Below are positions 63,742 through 64,000 of a DNA stretch of 64,000 nucleotides, piece by piece. A program made the position numbers and the translations under genes. This DNA comes from Acidobacteriota bacterium (GTDB lineage: Bacteria; Acidobacteriota; Terriglobia; Acidiferrales; UBA7541). Below the pieces are notes generated by a model, which saw only the letters and a list, made by a program, of their open reading frames with translations, had not been told where the DNA came from and did not search any database. Within the stretch, counting starts at the first letter, position 1, and the number at the start of each line of letters is the position of its first letter. The stretch lies in assembly GCA_003223245.1 (NCBI GenBank), contig QHYI01000111.1, forward strand, positions 24,010-88,009, given 5' to 3'.

Positions 63742-64000
63742 GTGTTTCCATGAAATTTGTGAATGCAAAGCGGAGTCCGAAACAATTAGCGTCTGGTTTC
63801 CAAACAGTTTCGGAATCTCGTCCTCGGCGTAGGCTTTGGGCCGCGTATGCAACGGTTCCGGCAGGCTGACGAGTTGCGCCGCATACTCAACACCAGTTTC
63901 CTTCTTGTTGTCCTTCAGCATCGAGAAGATGACGCCCATCCGGGTCTCGATGGTTTTGGCGGCGTACTGTTCGGTCTGTAGCCTTTGCACGTAGGTGTCG
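63718..64000 (-). pseudogene. Truncated tyrosine recombinase/integrase fragment
   Basis: The frame is open to the window edge, so the N-terminus lies outside. It reads as a SAM-like core-binding domain: TYVQRLQTEQYAAKTIETRM, then FSMLKDNKKETGVEYAAQL and KAYAEDEIPKLFG, the usual linker into the catalytic domain. There the similarity ends and the frame stops about 22 residues later, so none of the catalytic R..H-x-x-R..Y residues is present. It overlaps the end of the neighbouring gene by 24 bases. It is probably an integrase cut short by decay or rearrangement. Confidence 0.5.

Noticed and set aside
1..64000. CRISPR array, rRNA operon or insertion sequence
   Set aside because: No regularly spaced short direct repeats, no rRNA-like stretches and no transposase with terminal inverted repeats were seen; the only long direct repeats are the pilin copies and the Ig repeats in the S53 gene.

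Overview
The window looks like a chromosomal segment of an Acidobacteriota bacterium, probably of the Terriglobia/Acidobacteriia lineage. This is inferred from gene content: a large Oar-like TonB-dependent receptor with an N-terminal carboxypeptidase-regulatory domain, a DUF5107-TPR protein, an S53 peptidase with Ig-like repeats, BNR-repeat and PQQ proteins, and Asn/Ser-rich type IV pilins. It is GC-rich and densely coding. No rRNA gene, intact tRNA gene or CRISPR array was seen.

Left part (1-9.4 kb): ybeY, a CorC/TlyC-type CBS protein and era form the usual ribosome-maturation cluster. A signal-peptide CocE/NonD hydrolase, disrupted by a small internal deletion, is inserted between corC and era. 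A structured, possibly 6S-like RNA region follows era. Next, on the minus strand, are a small exported protein and an NtrY/NtrX-like two-component pair.

Type IV pilus region (9.6-26.8 kb, plus strand): pilB, pilT, pilC, pilS and pilR are followed by three tandem major-pilin genes, two of them almost identical. Each pilin gene is preceded by a GG-N10-GC sigma-54 promoter element, which fits control by PilR. A LolA-like protein comes next, then a second motor/platform set (GspF- and GspE-like), pilM, pilN, pilO, pilP and a GspG-like pseudopilin with a low-complexity tail. No PilQ/GspD secretin lies in the window.

Middle (26.9-40 kb): a GlcF-like iron-sulfur protein, a small cupin, an exported protein behind an ECF sigma factor that lacks region 4, a lipoprotein with IPT-like and propeller-like repeats, an SDR oxidoreductase, a PGPGW membrane protein, a SpoIID-domain protein and a large secreted S53 (sedolisin-type) peptidase. 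Between the PGPGW and SpoIID genes lies what looks like the 3' end of a serine-type tRNA without its 5' half, a possible attachment-site remnant.

Carbohydrate locus (40-62 kb, mostly minus strand): two PfkB kinases and a tagatose-1,6-bisphosphate aldolase overlap as one operon. They are followed by a TonB-dependent receptor, a truncated DeoR regulator, a DUF5107-TPR protein coupled to an AgaS-like SIS protein, a BNR/Asp-box protein, a Tat-exported amidohydrolase, a CBM9-like protein, a two-domain alpha/beta hydrolase coupled to a DUF4832 protein, and a PQQ quinoprotein broken by an in-frame stop. Together they suggest uptake of a galactosamine- or galactose-type glycan and its breakdown through tagatose phosphates.

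Right end (62-64 kb): a cluster of gene remnants (HigA-like antitoxin, HigB-like toxin tail, DUF2461 start, tyrosine recombinase truncated before its catalytic domain) surrounds one intact gene for an unusual fusion of a carboxypeptidase-regulatory domain to a four-helix membrane domain.
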